A stretch of DNA of 64,000 nt from Variovorax sp. N23 (GTDB lineage Bacteria; Pseudomonadota; Gammaproteobacteria; Burkholderiales; Burkholderiaceae_C): assembly GCF_025486315.1 (NCBI RefSeq), contig NZ_JAOOPY010000006.1, forward strand, positions 248,001 through 312,000, in the 5' to 3' direction. The notes beneath the pieces were generated by a model. The model was not told where the DNA came from and did no database searches. It saw only the letters and a program-made list of their open reading frames with translations. Below are positions 53,434 to 62,303 of the stretch, one piece after another. The position numbers were made by a program, and so were the translations under genes. Numbering within the stretch: the stretch's first letter is position 1; each line of letters begins with the position of its first letter.

Positions 53434-54105
53434 TTGGATCCTATACAGGCCAAGCTCGAGGAGCTGCGTGACTTGCTTGCGAGGTCGCCAGATACGGCAC
53501 CTGCTGCAGTGGCTGTAATTGGGGAAGGCGTACTTACTTCAAGGTCAGATTCAAAGGTCCCCTATGAGCTCCGTGTGGGGTGGGATCCAGTCAGGGCGCA
53601 TCTTTGTGATCGAACCTGGGGGGTCTTCAATGTGCAGCTCATGGCGTACGTCGAGGCGCAGCGCTATACGGAGCAAGAGCTCAGGGCTGTTTTGGGGGAA
53701 ATCCAAATCGACGATAGCCATTGGCGCTGGCTGAGAAAATCTCTCAACTACGCCTCCGACGATCAGTACAAGTGGTTCTTTTTGATCGCTGAAGGCTACC
53801 CCCAGGCTGCGTGTCTTGTTTATCACCCGAAGCCAAGCGCATTGCACGACGGTCAGATTTTCTACATCGAGTTCATTGCTGTTGCGCCATGGAATCGGGA
53901 GAACCCTTTAGCTCCGCGCTCGTTTGTGGGCGTGGGAAAACTTCTTGTGGAGGAGGTCCGAAATTTCGCCAAAGAAGAGCTTGGGCTGCATGAGGGATTT
54001 TCATTGCACGCCTTACCTAGAGCTTCTGGATTCTATCTCGCGCTTGGTATGAAACGCCTACCTGAGCATGATAAGGAAGTACTTCAGTACTTCGAGATGA
54101 CATGA
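53434..54105 (+). CDS. GNAT-like acetyltransferase-fold protein of the accessory module
   Basis: The protein has about 223 residues. It shows a GNAT-like C-terminal half: FIEFIAVAPWNRENP, GVGKLLVEEVRNFAKEELG and ASGFYLALGMKRLP, which are the typical V/A box and helix of acyl-CoA binding. The N-terminal 80 residues are unrecognised. The TTG start at 53434 has GGAG 8 bp upstream and lies downstream of the predicted promoter; an in-frame ATG at 53404 would lie inside the -10 box and is less likely. It overlaps the metallopeptidase gene by 4 bp. GC is lower than the flanks. Confidence 0.65.
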   Translation: MDPIQAKLEELRDLLARSPDTAPAAVAVIGEGVLTSRSDSKVPYELRVGWDPVRAHLCDRTWGVFNVQLMAYVEAQRYTEQELRAVLGEIQIDDSHWRWLRKSLNYASDDQYKWFFLIAEGYPQAACLVYHPKPSALHDGQIFYIEFIAVAPWNRENPLAPRSFVGVGKLLVEEVRNFAKEELGLHEGFSLHALPRASGFYLALGMKRLPEHDKEVLQYFEMT

Positions 54106-54950
54106 GCGAGTACGCCGATTTCCCTCTTTCGCCCGATTGTTGGGCCGATGGCTATGGGTACTACCAGGCGTTCCTTAAGGCAAAGAAGCATTTGTCTTCT
54201 TTGCCGCCTCGACATCGTGGAGCCGATCCCGATAGGACGCTATATGAGCTGACGACCCACTTGTACGCGGGCTCTGGTAAACCAGAGGCTTTGTATCGAG
54301 CGCGGCTAGGCGAGCTGAGTTCTGCGGCTGTCGTGTGGCTCGCGCGAGTTCGCGTCTTGTCGGAATGGTTTGTTGCTTCGAATGCCATTCCGCCGTTCGA
54401 CGGTTTGAGCGATCAGACTCTTCAACAGTTGCGCGGCCTTGCCTCTGATGCGAGCGGACTTATTCAGGTCGCCTCTGTACTTCATGCGAAGGGCATCCTT
54501 CTGATTTATGAGCGTTCACTGCCTGGCTTGAAGGCCGACGGCGCAGTGTTTTTACTGCCCTCCGGTACCCCAGTTGTCGGGATGAGTCTTCGTCATGCGC
54601 GTCTGGACAACTACTGGTTCACCTTAATGCATGAATTGGGGCATATCAGGTTGCACGTTGACCAGTTGGAGTCACCAATTGTTGATGACCTCGACGAGGA
54701 GCGTCCCACTGTGACGGAGAGGCAAGCGGATCGATTCGCATCCGACGAACTCATTCCGCGAAGTGACTGGCGCAGTTGCCCTGCCAAGTACACCCTTAGC
54801 GAAGACGACATCTACGCATTTGCAAAGAAGATGGCGATTGCGCCACAGATTGTGGCGGGAAGACTGCGCCGTGAGTTGCGACGGCATGAGCTTTTCTCCG
54901 ATTTGGTAAATGCGGTCAATACGCGGGAGATTCTGCTTGGCAAAGATTAA
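54102..54950 (+). CDS. ImmA/IrrE-family zinc metallopeptidase
   Basis: The 282-residue protein has a zinc site HELGH (H177, E178, H181) with a likely third ligand Glu207 in TERQADRFASDELIP, matching the ImmA/IrrE family. Members cut a repressor or antitoxin to trigger a response. The N-terminal 110 residues are helical but show no clear HTH. Start overlaps the GNAT-like stop (ATGA), and the next gene begins inside its 3' end. The target protein is unknown. Confidence 0.88.
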   Translation: MSEYADFPLSPDCWADGYGYYQAFLKAKKHLSSLPPRHRGADPDRTLYELTTHLYAGSGKPEALYRARLGELSSAAVVWLARVRVLSEWFVASNAIPPFDGLSDQTLQQLRGLASDASGLIQVASVLHAKGILLIYERSLPGLKADGAVFLLPSGTPVVGMSLRHARLDNYWFTLMHELGHIRLHVDQLESPIVDDLDEERPTVTERQADRFASDELIPRSDWRSCPAKYTLSEDDIYAFAKKMAIAPQIVAGRLRRELRRHELFSDLVNAVNTREILLGKD

Positions 54951-56016
54951 GTACACGCCCTTTTTGAAGCTCAAGTCGAACGAGGTGGGCGCGCTGGCCG
55001 TGCTGCCGGCCGCCATAAAGGAGTGGATCGTTCCATTTTTCGATCTGCCTCGGAAGGATGGAATGACGGCCAAGTCCTACCAAGTGCTGCTGGAGAAGAG
55101 CGCCCGTAAAGTCGAAAAGAATCTCGGGGAGGCGCAGCCATTTTTTCTAGACAACTTTGATATCCCGGATGATGTGGCAGCTGCCGGTGCATCGACATAT
55201 GCCAGCGTAATCCAGCGGTTCCAGAACACAAGCTTTATCCCTGTATTGGGGCTCGATCGCTCACCTCATCACGTCAATGCCGTTTTTTTGGCAAAGGGAC
55301 AGGGGATTATCCAGTCCGACGTGGCCGCTATTCGGTTGCTAGAGGAAGATTTCGACTCGTTCGCTCTGATCGAATCTGATATCCAAGACTTGATTGATCG
55401 AGGCATTGATTTTTCATCCTGGCGTTTGATTCTTGATTCGCGGATGTGTAGCAACGTTAATGTGATCGGACACGCGAAAAAGCTTGCAGATTTCATTGCG
55501 GCATCCCGCGTGGCGTTCAACTTCTCGGAGATTATCGTCGCCGGCTCATCTGTTCCGGCATCTATCGGCGAGGCGGCGAAATCTAACCAAACAACCAGTC
55601 TCGATCGCACTGAACTGCAGCTATTTCGAGAGATTCAGGATGTGCACGGTTTGGATGACATCGGGTTTGGCGACTACACTGTAGTGAGCCCGATGTATTC
55701 AGACATTAGCATCCCCCCGGAGATGATGCAAAACGTCATGGCGCCGAAGATTATTTACAGTGACGACCTCCATCATCACATTTGGCGAGGTGGTGCATTA
55801 AAAACGCACGCGAGGGGAAGTCTCCAGTATAACGATATTGCTTTGCAGATAGTGTCGCAATCGTTCTACCGTGGATCGGCTTATTCCTACGGGGATGCGT
55901 ACCTTGATCAAAAAGCGAAACTGCTCGGCAGCGGCGTCACTCCTAGCAGCATTCTAAAGCCAACGATCAACGCGCACATCAGCTACATGGCAACTGACCA
56001 CCCATTGTTGCAATGA
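54937..56016 (+). CDS. Beta family protein (phage T4 beta-like, Beta_protein)
   Basis: The 359-residue protein starts MAKIKYTPFLKLKSNEVGAL, typical of the T4 beta-protein family that is widespread in bacterial accessory islands. WRLILDSRM and ALQIVSQSFYRGSAYSYGD are other likely conserved parts. A TTG start with GGGAG 7 bp upstream was chosen. It overlaps the metallopeptidase gene by 14 bp, and its 3' end overlaps the convergent sce7726-family gene by 34 bp. The function is not established; a role in phage response has been suggested by name and context only. Confidence 0.75.
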   Translation: MAKIKYTPFLKLKSNEVGALAVLPAAIKEWIVPFFDLPRKDGMTAKSYQVLLEKSARKVEKNLGEAQPFFLDNFDIPDDVAAAGASTYASVIQRFQNTSFIPVLGLDRSPHHVNAVFLAKGQGIIQSDVAAIRLLEEDFDSFALIESDIQDLIDRGIDFSSWRLILDSRMCSNVNVIGHAKKLADFIAASRVAFNFSEIIVAGSSVPASIGEAAKSNQTTSLDRTELQLFREIQDVHGLDDIGFGDYTVVSPMYSDISIPPEMMQNVMAPKIIYSDDLHHHIWRGGALKTHARGSLQYNDIALQIVSQSFYRGSAYSYGDAYLDQKAKLLGSGVTPSSILKPTINAHISYMATDHPLLQ

Positions 56017-56561
56017 CGCGCGAGTAGAAATTCTGCGATTCGCTCGCTGACGTCGCGCGCAGCATTTGTTTGTGCAACCAGTTCACTCAAGTTTGCCCGA
56101 TTTAGCCTTTCGAGCTTCTTGTCTCGGTCGCTACACATTGCGAGGAGTTCGCTCTTCCAAAGTGTAAGTAAGGCGACCTGCTTATTGAAACTTGGACTCA
56201 CGGTTGCCTTCCGAAGGTAACGCAACTTTACGCAATCGGACGCATCCGAAGTTGCCAGAATCATGCCCCAATGGCACGGCGCCAGTGCCGCAGCCTGAGC
56301 AACATGATTGTCCGTGGTCACTAGCGTTATTCGCTCGAATGCCTGATCGTAAAAGGCACCTTGGCGAAGAATTCGAGCGACAGTGTCCGTTTGGCCCTTT
56401 ATCTCGTAGCAGTGGGCAGAACGATGAATTGCCACCACATCCGCGATGGCATTTCCATTGTGAACTCGAACCTCTTCCAAGACCGCTCGCGGAACGGCTG
56501 ATCGACCTCGAAGGTGTGAGATCAACGTTGCTCGAATGGATTTATCGGAAAGTTGGGCCAT
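55983..56561 (-). CDS. sce7726-family protein with PD-(D/E)XK-like motif
   Basis: The 192-residue protein has LEEVRVHNGNAIADVVAI followed by CYEIKGQTDT. The order E30, D41, E53-x-K55 and Q67 looks like the core of a PD-(D/E)XK nuclease, and the overall pattern matches the sce7726 family often found beside beta-like (sce7725) proteins. The frame is open further upstream. ATG 56561 gives a start at the conserved region; ATG 56606 is an alternative. It is convergent with the beta-like gene. Nuclease activity is an inference. Confidence 0.7.
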   Translation of the reverse strand: MAQLSDKSIRATLISHLRGRSAVPRAVLEEVRVHNGNAIADVVAIHRSAHCYEIKGQTDTVARILRQGAFYDQAFERITLVTTDNHVAQAAALAPCHWGMILATSDASDCVKLRYLRKATVSPSFNKQVALLTLWKSELLAMCSDRDKKLERLNRANLSELVAQTNAARDVSERIAEFLLARHCNNGWSVAM

Positions 56562-56606
56562 GGTGGCTAGAGCTGGAACCTGGGGACGGAGAGCATCTGT
56601 GATCAT

Positions 56607-57096
56607 ACGAGGGGATATTGGATGCGGCCACGCGCTCCCCGCTGGGGTTTGACCCTTCGGGCGTTGCCGATCGTTAGCATGCGGTAGTCGTCCCTTTGCT
56701 CCAACGTGCCCCTCGTCGTTGGAGATACCGAATGCAGTTCCACGCCGTTGGTGCTCACAACCGTTCGCCGGACGAGCTCGATCAGTTTGCATCGGGACTG
56801 ATCCTTACTCTGCTCACCTCCGGAACTGCATTTCGCAGTTTTGCGGTCGCTCATGCAAGGTGCGACTTGAAGCTCATGAACATCCTGTACGGTGACGGTC
56901 AAGGCAACTCAGTCGCTACTGACCCAGTCAAGCTAACTCATTCTTGGAGCTTGGCTTCGCTGCCTTGGTGGGCATGAATCGGCCCCTCGTCGATGAACGT
57001 TTGCTGCTTGCGTATAGACCTTGAAGGAGACCTCAGTTGCCTAGACGTGGAAGTTGGCAAACGCTGCATTGCGTACGTCTTGCTAAAGGCGCTTTG
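56607..57096. other. 490-bp spacer without a recognised gene
   Basis: Two frames of about 95-100 codons on opposite strands overlap here, but neither has a family match, a good ribosome site or codon use like the flanking genes. The sequence has intermediate GC and may be degraded accessory DNA. It should contain the promoter of the sce7726-family gene. Confidence 0.45.
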
Positions 57097-57384
57097 TCAT
57101 GGCCGCCGAATCCGGATAGGCCCACCCTTTGAAAGTGCGTCGACTTCCATGGCCCCGCGTGTCACCTTCGCCCGTCCCTCCACCGCAAGTTGCCCCGCCA
57201 CGCGCCGGATGGCGGGCATCTGCGCGCGCCAGATGCGCTGGTCGGATGACAGCGCACGCGCCACGTCGGAAGGGAAAATCGACGTCGAGGGCGCACGGGA
57301 AGCGAGCAGCGTCAGGATCTTGTCCGCGATGGCTTGGTCTTCTTGCAAGTCGGCGTCAGGAAGTCGAAGGTCGGTGCGTCGCAT
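57097..57384 (-). CDS. DUF3253 family protein
   Basis: The 95-residue protein has the pattern ADKILTLLASR, FPSDVARALSSD, RRVAGQLAVEGRAKVTRG and a GPIRIRRP ending, which identifies DUF3253. It is a small winged-helix-like domain of unknown function. It is divergent from the YefM-like gene. GC rises again here toward the chromosomal level. Confidence 0.85.
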   Translation of the reverse strand: MRRTDLRLPDADLQEDQAIADKILTLLASRAPSTSIFPSDVARALSSDQRIWRAQMPAIRRVAGQLAVEGRAKVTRGAMEVDALSKGGPIRIRRP

Positions 57385-57481
57385 GGATCATGGGGTGCAA
57401 GATGCCGGCCGGTAAGCATATGGCGGCATGGACGAATCCTTCGATTTTGCGTACGTTCGTTGTCTCTCTCTGGAGCGAACC

Positions 57482-57736
57482 ATGACCCCACCGATCACCG
57501 CCAGTGAAGCGCGTGCAAGCCTGCATCGGCTGATCGATCAGGCCAACGAATCGCATCAGCCTATCCTGATCTCCGGCAAGCGCAACAGCGCGGTGCTGGT
57601 GTCTGCTGACGACTGGCAGTCGATTCAGGAAACGCTGTATTTGCTGTCGGTTCCCGGTATGCGGGAGTCCATCAAGGAGGGGCAGGCAGAGCCGCTGGGT
57701 GAGAGCGGAGCCACTACGAGTGAACGGGGCGACTGA
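57482..57736 (+). CDS. YefM/Phd-type antitoxin without a neighbouring toxin
   Basis: The 84-residue protein has the Phd/YefM pattern TASEARASLHRLIDQAN, PILISGKRNSAVLVSADDW and SIQETLYLLSVPGM. These antitoxins bind DNA and neutralise a YoeB/Doc-type toxin. The ATG at 57482 has GGAG upstream. The next gene is an FtsX-like permease, and no YoeB-sized toxin frame follows, so it is an orphan. Confidence 0.9.
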   Translation: MTPPITASEARASLHRLIDQANESHQPILISGKRNSAVLVSADDWQSIQETLYLLSVPGMRESIKEGQAEPLGESGATTSERGD

Positions 57737-57811
57737 AGGCCGAGGCCTGCGACGGCGCCGCCTTCCCCCCATGAGATGGCCGCCTACCCCACCTCCGCTA
57801 TCGTCCACCCC

Positions 57812-60328
57812 ATGACTTCCTCCCTCCGCCTCGGTTGGCGCACCCTCTGGCGCGATCTGCGCGCTGGCGAGCTGCGGCTTCTCATCGTTGCCGTGCTGCT
57901 CGCGGTGGCTGCGCTCACGGCCGTCGGCTTCTTTGCCGACCGGCTCAAGGGCGGGCTGCAGCGCGATGCGCGGCAACTGCTGGGGGGCGACGCGGTGCTG
58001 GCCAGCGACAACCCGACGCCTGACGCCTTCGTCGAGCGCGCCAAGTCGCTGGGCCTGGAGGCCACGTCGACCTACGGCTTCCCGACCATGGCCCGCGCGT
58101 CCGACGCGCAGGGCGGGGCGAGCAAGCTGGTGTCGCTGAAGGCGGTGACCACCGGCTATCCGCTGCGCGGCAGCGTGCAGGTCGCGACGACGAGCGACGG
58201 CCCCGGCCAGGCCACGCGGGACGTGCCGGCACCGGGCGAAACCTGGGTCGATGCGTCGCTGCTCGAATCGCTGGGCCTGAAGGTCGGCGACACGCTGCTG
58301 CTGGGCGACACCGGCCTGCGCGTGTCGCGCGTGATCACGCTGGAGCCGGACCGGGGCGGTGGCTTCGCGAGCTTTTCGCCGCGCGTGATGCTCAACCAGG
58401 CCGACGTGGCGCGCACCGGGCTCGTGCAGCCGGCCAGCCGCGTCAACTACCGCTTCGCCGTGGCGGGCGAGGCGGGCGCGGTGAAGCGCTTCAGCGACTG
58501 GGCCGATGCCTCGCTCAAGCGCGGCGAGGTGCGCGGCGCGCGGCTCGAATCCTTCGAGAGCGGCCGGCCCGAGATGACGCAGACGCTCGACCGCGCCGAG
58601 AAATTCCTCAACCTGGTGGCGCTGCTCGCGGCGCTGCTGAGCGCTGTCGCCGTGGCGCTGGCGGCGCGCGGCTTCGCGGCCAGCCACCTCGACGACTGCG
58701 CCATGCTGCGCGTGCTGGGCCAGAGCCAGCGCACCATCGCCGGCGCCTACGCCTTCGAGTTCTTCATCGTCGGCCTGGTCGCGAGTGGGCTGGGCGTGGC
58801 GATCGGCTTCGGCGTGCACTACGCCTTCGTGCTGCTGCTGGCCGGCCTGGTCGAAACGGCGCTGCCGGCGCCCACGCTGTGGCCGGTGGCCTTCGGGCTG
58901 GGCATGGGTCTGGTGCTGCTGTTCACCTTCGGGCTGCCGCCCGTGCTGCAGCTGGCGCGCGTGCCGCCGCTGCGCGTCATCCGGCGCGATGTCGGCGGGC
59001 TCAAGCCGGCCTCGCTGGCGGTGCTGGGCATCGGCGCGCTGGGCTTCGTCGCGATGCTGCTGGCGGCCAGCAGCGATTTGAAGCTGGGGCTGATCGCGGT
59101 CGGCGGCTTCGCCGGCGCGGTGGCGGTGTTCGCGTCGCTGAGTTGGGTCGCGGTGAAGGTGCTGCGCCGCAGCGTCAACGAGACGACGGCGCCGCGCTGG
59201 CTGGTGCTGGCCACGCGGCAGATCTCCGCGCGGCCGGTGTACGCGGTGGTGCAGGTCAGCGCGCTGGCGGTCGGCCTGCTGGCGCTGGTGCTGCTGGTGC
59301 TGCTGCGCACCGACCTGGTGTCGAGCTGGCGCCGCGCGACGCCGCCCGATGCGCCCAACCGCTTCGTCATCAACGTGATGCCCGACCAGAGCGAGGCTTT
59401 CCAGAAGTCGCTGCGCGACGGGGGCGTCGCCAAGTTCGACTGGTACCCGATGATCCGCGGCCGGCTGGTCGCGATCAACGACAAGCCGGTCTCGCCCGAC
59501 GACTACGCCGACGACCGCGCCAAGCGCCTGGTCGACCGCGAGTTCAACCTCAGCAACAGCGCCGAGGCGCCGGCGCACAACATCGTCAATGCCGGCGCCT
59601 GGACGCCCAACGCGCCGGGCGAGGTGAGCGTGGAAGACGGCCTGGCCGAGACGCTGGGCCTCAAGCTCGGCGACACGCTGCGCTTCGACATCGGCGGCAT
59701 CCAGAACGACGCGCGCATCACCTCGCTGCGCAAGGTCGACTGGGGTTCGCTGCATGCCAACTTCTTCGTGATGTACACGGTGGCCGAGCTGCCCGACGTG
59801 CCGGTGACCTACATGGGCGCCTTCCGCGCGCCCGAGACCAAGGGCTTCGACAACGCGCTGGTGCGCGCCTACCCGAACGTGACCAACGTCGACATGAGCG
59901 CGACCATCGGCCAGGTGCAGCGGGTGCTCGACCAGGTGATCCGCGCGGTGGAGTTCCTGTTCGGCTTCACGCTGGCGGCCGGCCTGGTGGTGCTGTTCGC
60001 GGCGGTCACCGCCACGCGGGAGGAGCGCGCCCGCGAGTTCGCGGTGATGCGCGCGGTCGGCGCGCGTGCGTCGCTGCTGCGGCAGGTGCAACGCGCCGAG
60101 CTGGTGGGCGTCGGGTTGCTGGCGGGCTTCCTCGCGAGCATCGCCGCGTCGGCCATCGGCTGGGGCCTGGCGCGCTACGTGTTCGACTTCACCTGGACGG
60201 CGTCGCTGTGGGTGCCGGTCGCCGGTGCGCTGGCCGGCGCGGTGCTGGCGCTGGCGGCGGGCTGGTGGGGGCTGCGCGAGGTGCTGCGCCGGCCGGTGGT
60301 CGCGACGCTGCGGCAGGCCGCGGAATAG
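57812..60328 (+). CDS. FtsX-like ABC permease (YbbP type)
   Basis: The 838-residue membrane protein starts with an N-terminal helix (LRLLIVAVLLAVAALTAVGFF), then a large periplasmic MacB-like core, three or four central helices, a second core, and a final FtsX domain (VLFAAVTATREERAREFAVMRAVGAR). The double-FtsX layout matches YbbP. It normally works with a YbbA-type ATPase, but none is adjacent in the window. The ATG at 57812 starts the conserved region. Confidence 0.88.
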   Translation: MTSSLRLGWRTLWRDLRAGELRLLIVAVLLAVAALTAVGFFADRLKGGLQRDARQLLGGDAVLASDNPTPDAFVERAKSLGLEATSTYGFPTMARASDAQGGASKLVSLKAVTTGYPLRGSVQVATTSDGPGQATRDVPAPGETWVDASLLESLGLKVGDTLLLGDTGLRVSRVITLEPDRGGGFASFSPRVMLNQADVARTGLVQPASRVNYRFAVAGEAGAVKRFSDWADASLKRGEVRGARLESFESGRPEMTQTLDRAEKFLNLVALLAALLSAVAVALAARGFAASHLDDCAMLRVLGQSQRTIAGAYAFEFFIVGLVASGLGVAIGFGVHYAFVLLLAGLVETALPAPTLWPVAFGLGMGLVLLFTFGLPPVLQLARVPPLRVIRRDVGGLKPASLAVLGIGALGFVAMLLAASSDLKLGLIAVGGFAGAVAVFASLSWVAVKVLRRSVNETTAPRWLVLATRQISARPVYAVVQVSALAVGLLALVLLVLLRTDLVSSWRRATPPDAPNRFVINVMPDQSEAFQKSLRDGGVAKFDWYPMIRGRLVAINDKPVSPDDYADDRAKRLVDREFNLSNSAEAPAHNIVNAGAWTPNAPGEVSVEDGLAETLGLKLGDTLRFDIGGIQNDARITSLRKVDWGSLHANFFVMYTVAELPDVPVTYMGAFRAPETKGFDNALVRAYPNVTNVDMSATIGQVQRVLDQVIRAVEFLFGFTLAAGLVVLFAAVTATREERAREFAVMRAVGARASLLRQVQRAELVGVGLLAGFLASIAASAIGWGLARYVFDFTWTASLWVPVAGALAGAVLALAAGWWGLREVLRRPVVATLRQAAE

Positions 60329-60346
60329 ACGCGATCCCGCCGCGAC

Positions 60347-61447
60347 TCATGCGGCGGGCTTGCGGTCCTTGAAGGTCCACCACGGCAGCAGTGCACTGAG
60401 CGACTGCACCTCGCCGCTCGCGACGCTCTCGTAGCCCGGCAGGGTGCCCAGCTGGTGCTGCCACTGCGCGCCACGCAGCACGGTCAGCAGCGCCTTGATG
60501 GCCGGCTGCTTCAGCGCGTCCTTCAGGCAGGCCAGGTGGTAGCGCTCGCGCACCAGCGGCACGAAGCCCAGGCCCGCTTCGCGCGCGGCCGATTCGAGAC
60601 CGAGACCCGCTTCCGCTTCGCCCGAGGCCACCGCATGCGCGACGGCCGCATGCGAGGGCTCGATGCGGTCGTAGCCTTCGACGTCTTCGGGCGACAGCGA
60701 CGCGCCGGCCAGCAGTTCGTCGAACAGCAGGCGCGTGCCGGTGCCGATGGCGCGGTTCACGTAGCGGGCGCGGCGCTGCACCACGTCGCCCAGCGAGCGC
60801 AGCGCGAGCGGGTTGCCGGCCGCGACGATCAGCCCTTGCGTGCGCCGCGCGAAGCCGATCAGCTTGTGCTGCCCCGGCTTGAGCAGCGGCTGATAAGTGC
60901 GCTGCGCCAGCGAGCCGCGCGGCGGCTCCTCGAGCGTGTGGAAGCCCGCCATCACGCAGCGGCCCTGGTTCAGCGCGCGGATGGCGTCCACGCTGCCGGT
61001 GAACTGGATGTCGAGCTGCAGCCGCGCGCCCGCGGCCTGCGTGCGCAGCAGCGCCAGCGCGTCGTCGTGGCTGGCCTGCAGGCTGAGCACATGGGTGCGC
61101 GGGTCGAAGGCGATCGCGAAGGCGCGTTCGAGCTCCGCGTGCAGCGCCTCGATCTGCGGGGCCAGCCGCGCCTGCGCCTGGCGCTCGGCCCACAGCAGCT
61201 TGTCGCCGAACTCCGAGAGATGCGCGCGCTGGCCCTGCTCGCTCATCACCAGCGCGTGGCCCAGCGTCTCTTCCCAGCGCTTGAGCTCGCCCCACACATG
61301 GCGGTACGACAGGCCGACCGCGCGCGCCGCCGCGGAGATCGAGCCGTGGTCGCGCACGGCCTGCAGCAGCGTCATCAACGGGTTGCGCACCATGGCGCGG
61401 CCGCTGCGGCGCGGCGCGATGGCGTAGGAGAGTTCGATGGCGTGCAC
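60347..61447 (-). CDS. ModE-like HTH regulator with substrate-binding domain (tungstate/molybdate)
   Basis: The 366-residue protein has an N-terminal ModE/LysR-type winged HTH (about 22-85, GSISAAARAVGLSYRHVWGELKRWEE). A PBP_like domain follows (about 115-340, with the EAEAGLGLESAAREAGLGFVPL segment). This two-part layout is known in regulators of Mo/W uptake. It is divergent from tupB with a perfect palindrome between them. Sensing tungstate or molybdate is inferred from context. Confidence 0.85.
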   Translation of the reverse strand: MHAIELSYAIAPRRSGRAMVRNPLMTLLQAVRDHGSISAAARAVGLSYRHVWGELKRWEETLGHALVMSEQGQRAHLSEFGDKLLWAERQAQARLAPQIEALHAELERAFAIAFDPRTHVLSLQASHDDALALLRTQAAGARLQLDIQFTGSVDAIRALNQGRCVMAGFHTLEEPPRGSLAQRTYQPLLKPGQHKLIGFARRTQGLIVAAGNPLALRSLGDVVQRRARYVNRAIGTGTRLLFDELLAGASLSPEDVEGYDRIEPSHAAVAHAVASGEAEAGLGLESAAREAGLGFVPLVRERYHLACLKDALKQPAIKALLTVLRGAQWQHQLGTLPGYESVASGEVQSLSALLPWWTFKDRKPAA

Positions 61448-61501
61448 GGGGAAAAAGAAGAGAAGAGGGCGCGTCGGTCTGGGGCGCGATTATGCGCACC
61501 C

Positions 61502-61525
61502 ACCTATGCAACGTCGTGCATAGGT
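61502..61525. promoter_or_regulatory. Palindromic operator between regulator and tup operon
   Basis: ACCTATGCA-ACGTCG-TGCATAGGT is a perfect inverted repeat with 9-bp arms and a 6-bp centre. It is 55 bp from the regulator start and 38 bp before tupB. Position and symmetry suit binding by a dimeric ModE-like regulator controlling both sides. Confidence 0.65.
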
Positions 61526-61562
61526 CGGCCCGTGGTGCGCCCGATACTCGCCCGCACCCACG

Positions 61563-62303
61563 ATGAACACATTCACCGACAGCGTGACCTCCGCTGCGCA
61601 CCTGATCGCGTCCGCCGATCCGGTGCTGCTCGCCATCGTCGGCCGTTCGCTGGCCGTCAGCGCCAGCGCCTGTGTGCTGGCCTGCGGCTTCGGCCTGCTG
61701 CTCGGCGCCTGGCTCGCCGTGGCGCGCTTCAAGGGCCGCGCCGTGGTGCTGGCGGTGCTCAACACCTTCCTCGCGCTGCCCTCGGTGGTGGTGGGCCTCG
61801 TCATCTACCTGCTGCTGTCGCGCTCGGGGCCGCTCGGCTTTCTGGGGTGGCTCTTCTCGTTCAAGGCCATGGTGCTGGCGCAGACGGTGCTGGTGCTGCC
61901 GATGGTCACCGCGCTCACGCGCCAGGTCATCGAGGACGCCGATCGCGGGCACGGCGAGCAGCTGCGCTCGCTCGGGGCCGGGCCGCTGGTCCGTTCGCTG
62001 CTGATCGCGGCCGACGAGCGCTATGCGCTGATCACCGTGCTGATCGCGGCTTTCGGCCGCGCCGTGTCGGAAGTGGGCGCGGTGATGGTGGTGGGCGGCA
62101 ACATCGACGGCTTCACCCGCGTCATGACCACGGCCATCGCGCTGGAGACCAGCAAGGGCGACCTGCCGCTGGCGGTGGCGCTGGGCATCGTGCTGCTGCT
62201 GGTGGTGCTGGTGCTCAACCTCGCGATCGCCGCGCTGCGCGGCTGGCGCGAGCGGGCCGACGGCGGCGTGGCCGAGGCGATGCGCGGAGGGCAAATCGCA
62301 TGA
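61563..62303 (+). CDS. tupB: Tungstate ABC transporter permease
   Basis: The 246-residue permease has about five to six helices and the motif LNTFLALPSVVVGLVIYLLLS, then an EAA-like loop (DADRGHGEQLRSLGAGP) and VSEVGAVMVVGGNIDGFTRVMTTA. This last segment is typical of TupB/WtpB-type permeases. Its stop overlaps the tupC start by 4 bp. It is the first gene of the tup operon. Confidence 0.9.
   Translation: MNTFTDSVTSAAHLIASADPVLLAIVGRSLAVSASACVLACGFGLLLGAWLAVARFKGRAVVLAVLNTFLALPSVVVGLVIYLLLSRSGPLGFLGWLFSFKAMVLAQTVLVLPMVTALTRQVIEDADRGHGEQLRSLGAGPLVRSLLIAADERYALITVLIAAFGRAVSEVGAVMVVGGNIDGFTRVMTTAIALETSKGDLPLAVALGIVLLLVVLVLNLAIAALRGWRERADGGVAEAMRGGQIA

Noticed and set aside
56603-56977. Two overlapping frames of about 95-100 codons on opposite strands
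   Set aside because: Neither has a family match, a clear ribosome site or a supporting context, so the region was left as an unassigned spacer.
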